Positions 19,350 through 28,160 of a stretch of DNA of 64,000 nucleotides are shown piece by piece. Below the pieces are notes generated by a model that saw only the letters and a list, made by a program, of their open reading frames with translations, searched no databases and was not told the origin of the DNA. Location of the stretch: the NCBI GenBank assembly GCA_028281675.1, contig JANQJL010000091.1, positions 1 through 64,000 of the forward strand. The letters run 5' to 3'. Both the position numbers and the translations under genes were made by a program. This DNA is from Simkaniaceae bacterium. GTDB taxonomy: Bacteria; Chlamydiota; Chlamydiia; Chlamydiales; Simkaniaceae. Numbering within the stretch: the stretch's first letter is position 1; every line of letters starts with the position of its first letter.

Positions 19350-19590
19350 GAGCCAATTGCAAAATTCCCTGTGGTCGCTTTTTGGTTCTTTTAGTCGATT
19401 TGGCTATAAAATACAAACACCCTACCCTAAAAGGCATGTGAGTTTGTATTTATCAAGATAAGGAAAACCTGGCCCTTTAGGGCCGGGTAGTTTAACGCCA
19501 TTTTGGGAGGGGTACGAAGCCCCTCCCCAAAACGATTCCCCGTCCTTTAGAGCGGGGTTCACCAAGCAGATTGCGCTCAAAATTTGGCTC
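19350..19590 (-). repeat. MITE-like repeat, copy 2, apparently interrupted by the three-hairpin element
   Basis: 19350-19449 is the inverted homologue of ~5641-5742; outer ends gagccaatt... and ...aatttggctc form short inverted repeats around 19447-19562. Confidence 0.55.
19447..19562 (-). repeat. three-hairpin interspersed element, copy 2 (inverted relative to copy 1)
   Basis: Reverse complement of 9087-9202 with about 5 substitutions over 116 bp; central hairpin GGGAGGGG/CCCCTCCC is stronger here. Confidence 0.85.
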
Positions 19591-19667
19591 ACTATCTGCA
19601 AAGTACTTTGCATACTAGACACTCAGGGATATTTTAAGCTATAACTATAGAAAAGCTTGGGTTATCG

Positions 19668-20753
19668 ATGCAAACAAAAATTCGTATTGGAGTCCTTTTT
19701 GGAGGGCAATCAGCAGAACATGAGATTTCGATCAAATCGGCTAAATCGGTTATTGAACACCTAGATCCTATGAAATATGATGTTTTTCCTATAGGAATTG
19801 ATAAAAAGGGGTCTTGGCACTTTCTGAGTTCTCATCAATTCCTCCTTTCTTTAAAGAAAAATTACCTTCCCACATTCAAAAAGAATGATCCCCATTTTCC
19901 TCTCCTTGTTCAAAAAATTCCAGCGAGAGAAATCTTTTTCTCTCCCTGTACACTAAAGACAAGCTTGGATGTGATTTTCCCAGTTCTTCATGGACCTTTT
20001 GGAGAAGATGGAACAGTTCAAGGTCTTATAGAACTTGCAAACCTCCCGTATGTTGGAGCCAATCTTTTGAGTTCCGCTATGTGCATGGATAAAGGGATTA
20101 TGAAAGCAATTTTGAGAGGAAGGGGCCTCCCTTCACCCCACCACTTAACCCTCCATCACTTAGATCCCATTGATGAAAAGGGTATTATCGCTGAATTTAG
20201 CCTACCACTTTTTGTAAAACCTGCTCAGCTAGGTTCATCAGTTGGAATTAGTAAAGTCCATACTGAAAAGGGACTTCTTCCAGCGATAAGAGAAGCGTTT
20301 AAATATGATGAGAGAATTTTAATCGAAGAATACATTGACGGAAGGGAGATAGAGTGTTCAGTTCTTGGTAATGAAGATATTGAGGTTTCTCTTCCTGGAG
20401 AGATCATCCCGATGCATGGATTTTACTCCTATGAAGCAAAGTATCTCGATGAAAATGGTGCCCGTTTTGTTCTTCCTGCAAAACTTAGCGCAGCTAAAAT
20501 CAAAGAGGTTCAATTTTTGGCTAAAAAGGCTTTTAAGGCACTTCGGTGTGAGGGGATGGCTCGGGTCGATTTTTTCCTTAAAAAGGATGGGACCCTTCTA
20601 ATAAATGAACTGAATACAATTCCAGGTTTTACCCCAATCAGCCTCTATCCAAAGCTCTGGGAGGTGAGTGGAATCCCTTACCCACAGCTTCTCGATCGTC
20701 TTATTGAATTGGCGATGATCCGATTCGAGCGAAAGAAAAGTTTTAGAAAATAA
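19668..20753 (+). CDS. ddl: D-alanine--D-alanine ligase
   Basis: IGVLFGGQSAEHEISIKSA, FPVLHGPFGEDGTVQGL, NELNTIPGFTPISLYPKLWE motifs. Confidence 0.95.
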   Translation: MQTKIRIGVLFGGQSAEHEISIKSAKSVIEHLDPMKYDVFPIGIDKKGSWHFLSSHQFLLSLKKNYLPTFKKNDPHFPLLVQKIPAREIFFSPCTLKTSLDVIFPVLHGPFGEDGTVQGLIELANLPYVGANLLSSAMCMDKGIMKAILRGRGLPSPHHLTLHHLDPIDEKGIIAEFSLPLFVKPAQLGSSVGISKVHTEKGLLPAIREAFKYDERILIEEYIDGREIECSVLGNEDIEVSLPGEIIPMHGFYSYEAKYLDENGARFVLPAKLSAAKIKEVQFLAKKAFKALRCEGMARVDFFLKKDGTLLINELNTIPGFTPISLYPKLWEVSGIPYPQLLDRLIELAMIRFERKKSFRK

Positions 20754-20775
20754 TCCTTTTCGTTATATTAGCCAT

Positions 20776-23700
20776 ATGGAAATTAAAGCCCTTTCCAATC
20801 AAAAGATTGAATTAGCAAAGGATTTGACAATCCGACCTGCCTTTCCTTTTTACAACCGCTCGAAGAATCTTCAGGCTCATATAGACAAAATGCGGGGAAT
20901 TCTCCTTTCATATCTTCCCGATCCCCTCCCTTTTGTCGATAAAAAATCTCTCGGAAAATGGATCGAAGAGACAATCCCATGGATTATGTGGAGTAGCTTT
21001 GAATCTCCTCCAGATGCTGTAACGCTCTTTTTTTTGATAAGCCCCTTAAGCTCCTTGCCAACAGAGACTTTTATATCTGGAATGATTAGAAGGTGGCTCC
21101 TCCCACATCAAGAAACAACAATTCTCTCATTTGAACATATGGAGTTCTATTTTGATCATTATCTCAAGGGATCTTTCTTTATTGGAGAAGTAAAGGTTTT
21201 GATTCAAAATAAGAAAGAGGCTAACCTCCTAAAGGAAAATCTTCCTCTATTAAAAAGAGAAATTATCTCTGCTCAATCAGCAAGGCGTTATGCAAAAGCT
21301 CTTTTTGAGACAAAAGCCCTTCCTCTCGACCACAAAATGAACCTAATTCGGGAATCTTTCATACGACTCCTGCATCGCTTCCCTGATGAGTTTGATGAGA
21401 TGATTTTTGAAAGATTAGCCTACATGCAGGCTTATGCAACCAAAGAATTTCGAGAAGAGAGATCTTATACTCATATTGGAAGGATCATTTTAACCTTTCT
21501 TTTGATTCGCAATCATTTAAATCGGGAATTTAATACCTTTCCTGAAAAACGGCACATGAAAATCCGCTTTATGCCTACAGAACTTACTTTCCCCTTTGGA
21601 AAGAAGCCAGTTCTTGGCCTTGCTATCGGTCTCAACTTCTTTCACCAATATGAATTTTTTAATGAAAAGCATGTTTTAAGGGCGGTTCAAAAGTTCCTTC
21701 CAAATGTCCGGATTGTAGCTGGCTCAATGTTCCATTCTGATATTATAAATAATCCCATTGCAGCCCGTTATGTAGAACTGGAAAAAATAGATGGATCTCC
21801 ACTAACTCTTGAAGAAAGGAAGCTGCTCAAAGAAAATTTAGAAGAAGAGTTGAAAAAAGGAATTGAGCACTTAGTCCCATCGCTATTTATGGGTCGTAAT
21901 GAAGAAGAGACGATGAGAAATATCCTCATGCTTTCTCGCGAGTTGAAATCCAGTGAAGACCTCCCTCAAATAATGATTACCTTTGACCAACACTCCCAGG
22001 AAGATTTAGTCTTTACCATTGTCCTTTTAAGGGTGAAGAAAGAGGGGACAAAACCTATTCAGGACCTATTGAAAGATGTCGACTCTAGAATCCGGTTTAT
22101 TTTAGAACGGGTCCAAATTGTAAGCTTCATCAATAAAACTATACCTATTGAGGCTAATGTCTTTCGTCTTCAAATAGCTAAACTTCCCTCCTTTCTCCGG
22201 ATGGATTTTTCCGTTAACCTTTACCTTGCCCGAGAAGAAGTCGTTACTTTCCTAAATAAATATATTGGAGAGCTCCGCGATTATAATGGGGGAATGATGG
22301 TGAAACAGGGGGAGCTTCTCACACAATTTAAAAGGCTTTTTCAAGATATCTCATCAAGAAGCCAAGAGCTTCTTGAAAACTTTTTCTATTCTCTAAACCC
22401 GATTGAGGCGCAGGCAACGATCTCTCTTCAATCGCTGAGTCTCTTTTTTGAGCTTTTTGTACTAATGACTGAAAAGGAATACTCAAACGGAGAATCTTAC
22501 CTGTTACAATTTGATAAAGATGAAGATACCATGATCGGAATTATCCGAGGAAATGACCCAGACTATCGAGGCTATGTTGAGGAAGCCCTTGCTGAGATAC
22601 AAATGCAAGCTCGTTCCCTTGTCTCTTCATCACTTTCTTTTGAAGGAAGTCATTACCTAAGTTTTCTATATGAAGAAGGTGACCCTGAAAAGCAGAAGCT
22701 TTTTAAGGAGACTATCAAGGGGACCCTTAAAAAATGGCAAGCAGAAAAGGAGAAACTTCAAGTTCTTAAGATACCCTACATGGATATTGTGTCACTTGAC
22801 CCGCGGATCGGAGGAGATCAGGACTCGTCAATCCTTGTTAAACTCCTTTTTGATGGACTCATGCGAATTAATAATAAGGGAGTTCCAGAGTGTGCTGTTG
22901 CAAAAAGCTATGAAATCTCAAAAGATAAGAAGACTTATACTTTTCACTTAAGAGATTCTAAGTGGTCTAATGGCGATCTTGTGACTGCATATGATTTTGA
23001 GTATGCCTGGAAGAAAATTTTATCTCCACGGTTCTCAACCCCCTTTGCATACGTTTTTTATCCCATCAAAAATGGGAAAGCTGCAAAAGAGGGGACTCTA
23101 GGGCTAGAAGAGGTAGGAATATCGGCTGTGGATGATAAAACACTTGTTATTGAATTAGAAAATCCTGCCCCTTATTTCTTAGAGCTAACGGCTAATACCC
23201 TTTATTCTCCAGTAAACCATAGAATTGATGTCATGCACCCCAACTGGTCAACTCAAAAAGATGAGCATTTCGTTTGTAATGGCCCTTTTCATCAGAGGAA
23301 GCCTAGTGGGAGCTCTGTTTTTGAATTTCAAAAGACTTTATCCTACTGGAATAAGGATCAAATTAAGATCGATCTAATTAATTTCAATCGAGTGAAGGTC
23401 AAACCAGCTGTACAAATGTTTAATCATGGACAACTTGACTGTATTGGATCGTATGTGTGTCCTGTGGGAAATCTTGACATTAACGATCTAAAAGAGCGTA
23501 TTTCTACTTATCACTCTCCAAGTGTTTTTTGGCAGTGTTTCAATGTCAACCACTTCCCATTTAATAATATGAAAGTTCGCAAGGCCTTTTCAATGGCGAT
23601 TAAAAGAGAGGAGCTGCTCAACTGGAATTTAGGCGGAAGTACCAAAGCGTATACCCCACTTTCTTACCAACTCAGTCAATGTAAAGATAGTGAATTTATC

Positions 23701-24249
23701 ATTCATGAAGATGAGGAGAAAGCAAGGGAAATTTTTGCAGAAGCTCTCGAAGAACTTGGGATGAAACTTGAAGACTTTCCAATCATTTACCTGTCAATCA
23801 CGAATACTGATAAAAAAAATGTGATGAGCTTAAAGAAACAGTGGGAAAAGAATCTTGGAATCAAGTGTGTTGTGGAAGCTGCAGAATGGGCAACACACTT
23901 TAAAAAAATGACGACAGAGAATTATCAGCTAGGGGGGATTCACTGGATCTCCTGGATCAATGATCCGATTTATACTCTCCAATCTTTTAGGTATGCTAAG
24001 GAAAAGGTTAACTTTACAGGATGGGAAAGTACTAAATATCAGCAATATTTAGATTGCTCAGATTCTACGATAGATACTTCGAAACGGAATGAATTTCTAA
24101 AGGAAGCCGAATTGATTCTTATCAAAGAGGCTGTTGTTATTCCAGTTTTTTATGGAACAGGATGGTTGATTAAGAAACCTAATCTTATTCTTAACTCCTT
24201 TACATCTAATGGAAATATTGATTTTTCCAAGGCTTACTTCAAATCTTAA
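20776..24249 (+). CDS. large fusion protein: ~650-700 aa uncharacterised N-terminal region + C-terminal OppA/SBP_bac_5-like domain
   Basis: C-terminus (SLDPRIGGDQDSSILVKLLFDGLMRINNKG...TYTFHLRDSKWSNGDLVTAYDFEYAWKK) is paralogous to the 26574..28160 product; continuous 1157-aa ORF. Confidence 0.85.
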   Translation: MEIKALSNQKIELAKDLTIRPAFPFYNRSKNLQAHIDKMRGILLSYLPDPLPFVDKKSLGKWIEETIPWIMWSSFESPPDAVTLFFLISPLSSLPTETFISGMIRRWLLPHQETTILSFEHMEFYFDHYLKGSFFIGEVKVLIQNKKEANLLKENLPLLKREIISAQSARRYAKALFETKALPLDHKMNLIRESFIRLLHRFPDEFDEMIFERLAYMQAYATKEFREERSYTHIGRIILTFLLIRNHLNREFNTFPEKRHMKIRFMPTELTFPFGKKPVLGLAIGLNFFHQYEFFNEKHVLRAVQKFLPNVRIVAGSMFHSDIINNPIAARYVELEKIDGSPLTLEERKLLKENLEEELKKGIEHLVPSLFMGRNEEETMRNILMLSRELKSSEDLPQIMITFDQHSQEDLVFTIVLLRVKKEGTKPIQDLLKDVDSRIRFILERVQIVSFINKTIPIEANVFRLQIAKLPSFLRMDFSVNLYLAREEVVTFLNKYIGELRDYNGGMMVKQGELLTQFKRLFQDISSRSQELLENFFYSLNPIEAQATISLQSLSLFFELFVLMTEKEYSNGESYLLQFDKDEDTMIGIIRGNDPDYRGYVEEALAEIQMQARSLVSSSLSFEGSHYLSFLYEEGDPEKQKLFKETIKGTLKKWQAEKEKLQVLKIPYMDIVSLDPRIGGDQDSSILVKLLFDGLMRINNKGVPECAVAKSYEISKDKKTYTFHLRDSKWSNGDLVTAYDFEYAWKKILSPRFSTPFAYVFYPIKNGKAAKEGTLGLEEVGISAVDDKTLVIELENPAPYFLELTANTLYSPVNHRIDVMHPNWSTQKDEHFVCNGPFHQRKPSGSSVFEFQKTLSYWNKDQIKIDLINFNRVKVKPAVQMFNHGQLDCIGSYVCPVGNLDINDLKERISTYHSPSVFWQCFNVNHFPFNNMKVRKAFSMAIKREELLNWNLGGSTKAYTPLSYQLSQCKDSEFIIHEDEEKAREIFAEALEELGMKLEDFPIIYLSITNTDKKNVMSLKKQWEKNLGIKCVVEAAEWATHFKKMTTENYQLGGIHWISWINDPIYTLQSFRYAKEKVNFTGWESTKYQQYLDCSDSTIDTSKRNEFLKEAELILIKEAVVIPVFYGTGWLIKKPNLILNSFTSNGNIDFSKAYFKS

Positions 24250-24369
24250 AGTAGTCTTAACAAATATTTTGAAAAAATATTGCATTATATCTGAGCTTCT
24301 ATTAATCTGTTCCCAGAGTTTTCTTAAGGAAGATTAAATTTTCAGGAATTTTTACCGAGGTAGGGAGTT

Positions 24370-24888
24370 ATGTTAAAATCTAGCAGCAAAATGAGAAGAG
24401 ACCCTTCAAAATTTACTCAGCTTGGAAGTGGGATAGAATCACATCCTGCATGGAGAGGTGATGTTTCATTTACTGAAGGTGCCAAACTTCTTCAAGGGCA
24501 TCCTCCTTTCACATTCATTCTATCTACAGGATTCGACAAGGATCATTATTTTCTATCATTTGTTGATGCTGATGGAAAAGTTAAGTATCGAAATGTTCGT
24601 CTTTTTTTAAAGAATGGTGAGATCTATTACATGAATGGTGCTTCTGGAGGAGGAGGAGGAAGAGGCTATGAGTCAATCGACAATCTCATCCCTTCTTGTC
24701 TAAATTGCCCTGCAAATGTTTGTCGTCCTTACCCGAGAGAGCGATCTATTTTCTCTTTAGCACTGCATAAACTTATAGAATTAACACATCTACTCCGTTT
24801 TGCCCTTTCCCAAGGGATGCAAAATGCTTGGCTCGGCGCTCAGCTCTACCTACGCCAACCCTATACGCCAATACAGCGAAATAGGTAG
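24370..24888 (+). CDS. hypothetical protein with SH2-like fold signature
   Basis: HPAWRGDVSFTEGAKLLQGHPPFTFILSTGFDKDHYFLSFVDADGKVKYRNVRLFLKNGEIYYMNG...GYESIDNLIPSC resembles SH2 (W-x-G-x-[IV]...LL...FLVR-like...Y-x-LS...YxS[IL]xxLI). Confidence 0.6.
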   Translation: MLKSSSKMRRDPSKFTQLGSGIESHPAWRGDVSFTEGAKLLQGHPPFTFILSTGFDKDHYFLSFVDADGKVKYRNVRLFLKNGEIYYMNGASGGGGGRGYESIDNLIPSCLNCPANVCRPYPRERSIFSLALHKLIELTHLLRFALSQGMQNAWLGAQLYLRQPYTPIQRNR

Positions 24889-24899
24889 CACTGGGGGCA

Positions 24900-26285
24900 T
24901 TAGATTGAGACTGTTTGAGTAGACAGCTTTCTATAGGGAGAGCGGAGGAACCGATAAATAAATATTGACCCTGTAATAAAGACATTGATTGAATCAAGTA
25001 TGAAGAGTTTAGTTGGAGCCCATCCTAATAGTTCGATCCCTATGTAGGCAGGAACGCACAGTGAAATCCAAAGCGCTGTTACACAAATGGCATAGAATAG
25101 AGTATCTCTTGAGGCTGTAATAAATCCTACACCAATCCTATTGACTCCACTTGCAAAACATCCAATCCATATGAAAAAGCAACACTCCTTGAGAAGGAGC
25201 ATTGTTGAGGGGCTGAGAGGGGTTTTAATCATAAAATGGATAATTGTTTCCTGCATGAACAGGAGGGGAATAGCGAGAATAGATAAGACGATGGCTAAAA
25301 ACCCAAGTGAAGTCCGGAGGATTTTATGGAAGACTTCATCCTGATTTGCTCCCAGAGAATAAGAGGTAAGTGTGATTAGGGCTTGGCCCATTCCATCAGT
25401 AATAAAGAGAAAAAATCCAAATATCGTGACGCCAAAGGAATAGACAAGAAAATAATCACCCCCCATATGGATGAGATAGTAAGAGGCATAAGTCCAAGAC
25501 CCCACAACCATGCATCGTCCAAAAGTCCTTGGAAGGCCTGTTTTAAGCCCTTCCCAGAGAAGGGGAAGATTAATTTGTCTAATATTAGTTGCATAAAGAG
25601 AAAAATATTTCTTTTTGAGAAATAGGGAAAAAAGGATAAAGCAGTATAGGCTTTGCGAAAAAATGGTTGCTATCGCAGCTCCTTTAATTCCCATGGGAGG
25701 AAGGATTCCCTGAATCCCAAAGATCAGTAAATAATCGAGGAGAATATTTGTTCCTTGAATGATAAAATTTGCTATAAAAACAACTCGAGTCTTCCCCCTC
25801 CCCAAATAGAAAGCAGAAAGAGTTGCCCCAAGGGGGTAGAGAAAGTTTGCCGCAGATAAATAGCGGAGATAAAGGAGGGCTCCAGATTCCGACTCAATGC
25901 CACTTAGATATAGTTCACTAAGGATACTTAGGGGATATGTCAGGATCATTGAGAGGAAGGAGAAGTAGATCATTTGCCAAATAAAGGGCCCGATCATTCT
26001 TTCTTGATTCGCCCCTTTATAATGACCAATAAATGCTTGGGAGACAAAGGTAATCATAACCGGCGAAATCTGGAAAAAAAAGGTTAGGTTAGTAGCTGCG
26101 GTTAAAGCTTTCCAGGAATCAATAGAATAGAGGGACAGGAAATACCGATCACACCAACCTAATAAGTTTGCTGAGAGAGTCGATAGAATGATGGGGAAAG
26201 AGAATGCGGATAGCTCTCTAAGGCTTCCTGGTGGATACTTTGAGATCCGGTTAGGTGTGGTTTTAGTCGATTGGTTTGAAATCAT
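24900..26285 (-). CDS. MATE-family multidrug efflux transporter
   Basis: ~12 TM; FSFPIILSTLSANLLGWCDRYFLSLYS and GAAIATIFSQ; start at MISNQS. Confidence 0.85.
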   Translation of the reverse strand: MISNQSTKTTPNRISKYPPGSLRELSAFSFPIILSTLSANLLGWCDRYFLSLYSIDSWKALTAATNLTFFFQISPVMITFVSQAFIGHYKGANQERMIGPFIWQMIYFSFLSMILTYPLSILSELYLSGIESESGALLYLRYLSAANFLYPLGATLSAFYLGRGKTRVVFIANFIIQGTNILLDYLLIFGIQGILPPMGIKGAAIATIFSQSLYCFILFSLFLKKKYFSLYATNIRQINLPLLWEGLKTGLPRTFGRCMVVGSWTYASYYLIHMGGDYFLVYSFGVTIFGFFLFITDGMGQALITLTSYSLGANQDEVFHKILRTSLGFLAIVLSILAIPLLFMQETIIHFMIKTPLSPSTMLLLKECCFFIWIGCFASGVNRIGVGFITASRDTLFYAICVTALWISLCVPAYIGIELLGWAPTKLFILDSINVFITGSIFIYRFLRSPYRKLSTQTVSI

Positions 26286-26573
26286 ATACTTCCAAAGGAA
26301 TACAAAATTTTCCAAAGAATCAAAGTTTGGATTGAATAAAAGCTACCAGTATTTTCAATTTACTGCGAGAAAAATTTTAAATTTCTGTAAAAATATAAAG
26401 ATTTTTCCATTCACTTTTGTTAATTTCTTCATTCGGGAACGTTCATGTGTTTTTTTGAAAAGGTCTTCTTTCCTATTTTTAGTTCTTTACATCAAACAAA
26501 CATCAGTAGAAAATGTCAGTATTAGTATAGTAGAATGGAAGGCTGATATGAAACTAATAACCCCGTTGAAATA

Positions 26574-28160
26574 ATGAAAAAATCATTTTTTATTTTGCTC
26601 CTTATCCCTTTCCTTTTTTCATGTGGTAGAAAACATGAGAAATCCAAAGAGGGCAATATAGTCAAACTTTCAATTCTATCACAAGTTCGCTCTTTAGATC
26701 CCCGTATTTCCAATGAATACCCTTCTGTACATGTGATTAATATGCTCTACGAGGGGCTCATGCGCCTTGGCCCAAATGGGGAGATTATTCCTGGTGTTGC
26801 AGAGTCGGTATCAATCTCTGAAGATCAAAAGACTTATACTTTTTACCTAAGGGACTCGATGTGGTCGAATGGAGATCCTGTCACAGCCCATGATTTTGAA
26901 TATGCCTGGAAAAAGTCGATCAATCCTCTTCATGCTCGGACAGGAGCTTATACCTTTTATACGATAAAGAATGCATCAGCTTGTCTTGAGAAGAAAGTCG
27001 ATATTGGTGATGTAGGAATTCGGGCGATTGATGACAAAACATTAGAAGTCGAATTGGATCATCCCGCTCCCTATTTTCTTTCTCTCTGCGCCAGTTCTAC
27101 TTATGCCCCCATCCATAAGAGGTTTGATTTAGAAGATCCCCATTGGGCAAATGGTGTGAATGATCATTTTGTAAATAATGGTCCTTTTATACTGAAGCGA
27201 TGGAAAAAAGGAGTTGAAATTTATCTTGAAAGCAACCCGAACTACTGGGATGCACAGTGTGTGAAAATTGGAGGAATTCATATTCAAATTCTCCCTGATG
27301 CAAATACCCAATATCTCCTATATCAAAAAAAAGAGCTTGATTGGGTAGGTTTTCCTTTTAATTCCCTTCCTATCGACGTGATAGGGGTTTTATATGAAAA
27401 AGGGGAACTTCAAGTGATTGATGCCTATGGTCTTGATTGGTTTTTTGTTAATACTGAAAAACCCCCTTTCGATAATAAGAATTTCCGAAAAGCTATTTCT
27501 TTTGCGATTGACCGAAAGAGTATTGCAGAGCACATTTTTCAGTTGGGTGAAGAACCTGCGATGGGGATATTGAACGGAGAACTTTCTCTTCAAAAAGAGC
27601 CTTACTTTGAAGATGGAAATATCGAGCTTGCAAAGAAGCATTTATCTTTAGCACTAGAAGAAATGGGTACCACTCTTGAGGAGCTTCCTCAGGTTGTTAT
27701 CTGTGAGTCGGCTAGGTTCGCTACTTCGCCTGCAATCCAAGAGGTTCAACAGCAACTCAGTTTAGCTCTAGGTCTTCATATTGAAATTGATCAAGCCGAC
27801 TGGCCTGTCCATTTTAACCGGATGTCAAAAGGAGATTTTCAGTTTGGCGCAATGGGGTGGAACTCTTTGATAAAAGACCCTATCTATATGCTCGATACAT
27901 TTAGGCATCGAAGTTCCGCAACGAATATGAGCCGTTGGGAACATCCTGTTTATCAAGAGCTCCTAAAAAAATCAGATAATGAGATCGACCCTGAAAAGCG
28001 GAAAGAATATATGCATCGAGCAGAAGCAGTTCTCATGGAAGAAATGGTTGTAATTCCCCTTTGCTTTAGTAGACTTCACTACTTGAGCAATAAAAATCTC
28101 AAGGGTGTTTATATGTCATCATTCTATGAGATTGATTTCCGATACGCTTACTTTGAGTAG
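26574..28160 (+). CDS. peptide ABC transporter substrate-binding lipoprotein (OppA-like)
   Basis: Lipobox LFSCG; SLDPRISNEYPSVHVINMLYEGLMR; TYTFYLRDSMWSNGDPVTAHDFEYAWKK. Confidence 0.93.
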   Translation: MKKSFFILLLIPFLFSCGRKHEKSKEGNIVKLSILSQVRSLDPRISNEYPSVHVINMLYEGLMRLGPNGEIIPGVAESVSISEDQKTYTFYLRDSMWSNGDPVTAHDFEYAWKKSINPLHARTGAYTFYTIKNASACLEKKVDIGDVGIRAIDDKTLEVELDHPAPYFLSLCASSTYAPIHKRFDLEDPHWANGVNDHFVNNGPFILKRWKKGVEIYLESNPNYWDAQCVKIGGIHIQILPDANTQYLLYQKKELDWVGFPFNSLPIDVIGVLYEKGELQVIDAYGLDWFFVNTEKPPFDNKNFRKAISFAIDRKSIAEHIFQLGEEPAMGILNGELSLQKEPYFEDGNIELAKKHLSLALEEMGTTLEELPQVVICESARFATSPAIQEVQQQLSLALGLHIEIDQADWPVHFNRMSKGDFQFGAMGWNSLIKDPIYMLDTFRHRSSATNMSRWEHPVYQELLKKSDNEIDPEKRKEYMHRAEAVLMEEMVVIPLCFSRLHYLSNKNLKGVYMSSFYEIDFRYAYFE

